A stretch of DNA of 64,000 bases, from positions 62,001-126,000 of the forward strand of contig CAWIES010000003.1 in NCBI GenBank assembly GCA_963835215.1. Reading direction: 5' to 3'. The DNA is from Roseiarcus sp963835215. Lineage in GTDB: Bacteria; Pseudomonadota; Alphaproteobacteria; Rhizobiales; Beijerinckiaceae. Positions 63,278 through 64,000 of this stretch are shown one piece after another; within the stretch, counting starts at the first letter, position 1; each line of letters begins with the position of its first letter. The notes under the pieces are model-generated. The model was not told the DNA's origin. It was given only the letters and a program-made list of their open reading frames with translations, and ran no database searches. Position numbers and translations under genes: made by a program.

Positions 63278-64000
63278 TCACCACTGGAACAGTCCAGCGG
63301 CGATCCAGTCGCCCCCGCTATGGGCCCAGCCAACGAACACGGCGAAGGTCGCCGCGGCGACAAAAGCGTCGAGACGATCGAGCACGCCGCCGTGACCGGG
63401 AATGAGGCTGCTCGAAATCCTTGACCTCGAACCACCGCTTTAGCCCCGACTCGGCGAGGTCGCCGAGTTGTCCGATCACCGAAGCGGCGAGGCCGAGCTC
63501 GAACATCGATACAGGAGACGCGCCCTTGGGCGAGAAGAGCCAGCCAACCAGTGCGCCTGCCGCCGCCCCTGCGAGCGCGCCGACCACCGCCCCCGACCAG
63601 GTCTTGCCCGGCGAGACGCGTCGCCACAGTTTCGGGCCGCCGATCAACCGTCCGCCAAAGAAGGCGAGCGTGTCGGTGCCCCAGACGACGGCGAACAGCC
63701 ACAGGATTGCCGCCAGCCCATAGGCGGGGCTCGCGCGCAGCAGCGTCGGGGCGGCCAGAATCGCGCCGGCGTAAAGGACGCCAGCGCCCGCCCAGACGCG
63801 GGCGGCTCGCTGCGGGCCCGCGACAGCGCCGGTCGCCAGCGCGCCGACGATCAGCGCGACAAGCGTCCACGCGGCGTAGCCGTTCAGAGCGAGCGGCGCG
63901 ACGACAACTTCGGTCGCGGCGCCCAAAGCGAGGCGCGCGACGAAGCGTTCGCCGCCGATCAACCTTTGCCATTCCCATTGCGCCGCCGCAGCGGCGAGGA
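63278..64000 (-). CDS. cdsA: Phosphatidate cytidylyltransferase CdsA, partial, frameshifted
   Basis: CDP-diglyceride synthase, an integral membrane enzyme making CDP-diacylglycerol for phospholipid synthesis. The reading is open at the right edge (AAAQWEWQRLIGG precedes ERFVARLALG), so the N-terminus is missing. The end signature DTLAFFGGRLIGGPKLWRRVSPGKTWSG and the CDP-alcohol motif region GQLGDLAESGLKRWFEVKDFE are present. Near 63415 the frame shifts; in the other frame the family end SSLIPGHGGVLDRLDAF (with the diagnostic PGHGGxLDRxD) continues to a stop at 63278. The gene order after it is dxr, rseP, bamA. It should be preceded by uppS and frr outside the window. Confidence 0.9.

Overview
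The window is high-GC bacterial chromosome, most likely from an alphaproteobacterium of the Hyphomicrobiales (Rhizobiales), perhaps near Beijerinckiaceae or Methylocystaceae. Support comes from the block cdsA-dxr-rseP-bamA-lpxD-fabZ-lpxA-lpxI-lpxB ending at gltA, the use of LpxI for UDP-diacylglucosamine hydrolysis, the complex I accessory subunit NDUFA12 paired with a DUF2155 protein, a B12-dependent ribonucleotide reductase, and an alphaproteobacterial-type SOS box (GTTC-N7-GTTC). The family placement is inference. No rRNA, tRNA, prophage, insertion sequence or CRISPR array was recognised.

Layout. 0-5.4 kb: tail of an unidentified gene, glycogen synthase, a DUF2235 hydrolase, an NRAMP-like transporter and an FMN reductase. 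5.5-12.8 kb: a DUF559 nuclease, nrdJ with tandem NrdR-like boxes upstream, NDUFA12, DUF2155, an SDR and YbaK. 12.9-18.6 kb: a DUF899 protein with a small partner, a helix-turn-helix protein, a beta-propeller protein and glycogen phosphorylase. 18.8-30.2 kb: small regulator/enzyme units (SDR, TetR with two glutathione transferases, ArsR with SRPBCC, AraC with an MFS transporter, a cNMP-domain/thioredoxin-reductase-like fusion, a GST, DUF488, a transglutaminase, a GFA-like protein). 30.2-33.4 kb: LysR, gluconate permease and gluconokinase. 33.4-36.1 kb: a scarred junction (truncated GIY-YIG gene, tail of a second GST copy, repeat element) followed by a two-gene restriction-modification-like unit of visibly lower GC. 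36.2-48.6 kb: guaA, tlyA, an RlmD-like methyltransferase, an FAD oxidase, a phosphodiester glycosidase-like protein, a GNAT, a LysE exporter, rpmG, comEC, a toxin-antitoxin pair and gltX. 48.8-53.3 kb: a two-gene ABC transporter without a binding protein, and gltA. 53.4-64.0 kb: the envelope biogenesis cluster on the minus strand, running off the right edge inside cdsA.

A caution dominates the reading. At least fourteen otherwise well-conserved genes, including the normally essential guaA, gltX, bamA, rseP, cdsA and nrdJ, are broken by single-base frameshifts with full homology continuing in another frame. Since these genes cannot all be dead, uncorrected insertion/deletion errors in the assembly are the simplest explanation. 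I give each such gene its full reconstructed span and say where the frame changes.

The best candidate for something new is the pair at 34030-36098: a putative PD-(D/E)XK endonuclease I cannot match to a named enzyme, overlapping a cytosine-5 DNA methyltransferase, with a perfect GTTC-N7-GTTC motif 21 bases before the endonuclease start, which suggests control of a restriction-type system by LexA.
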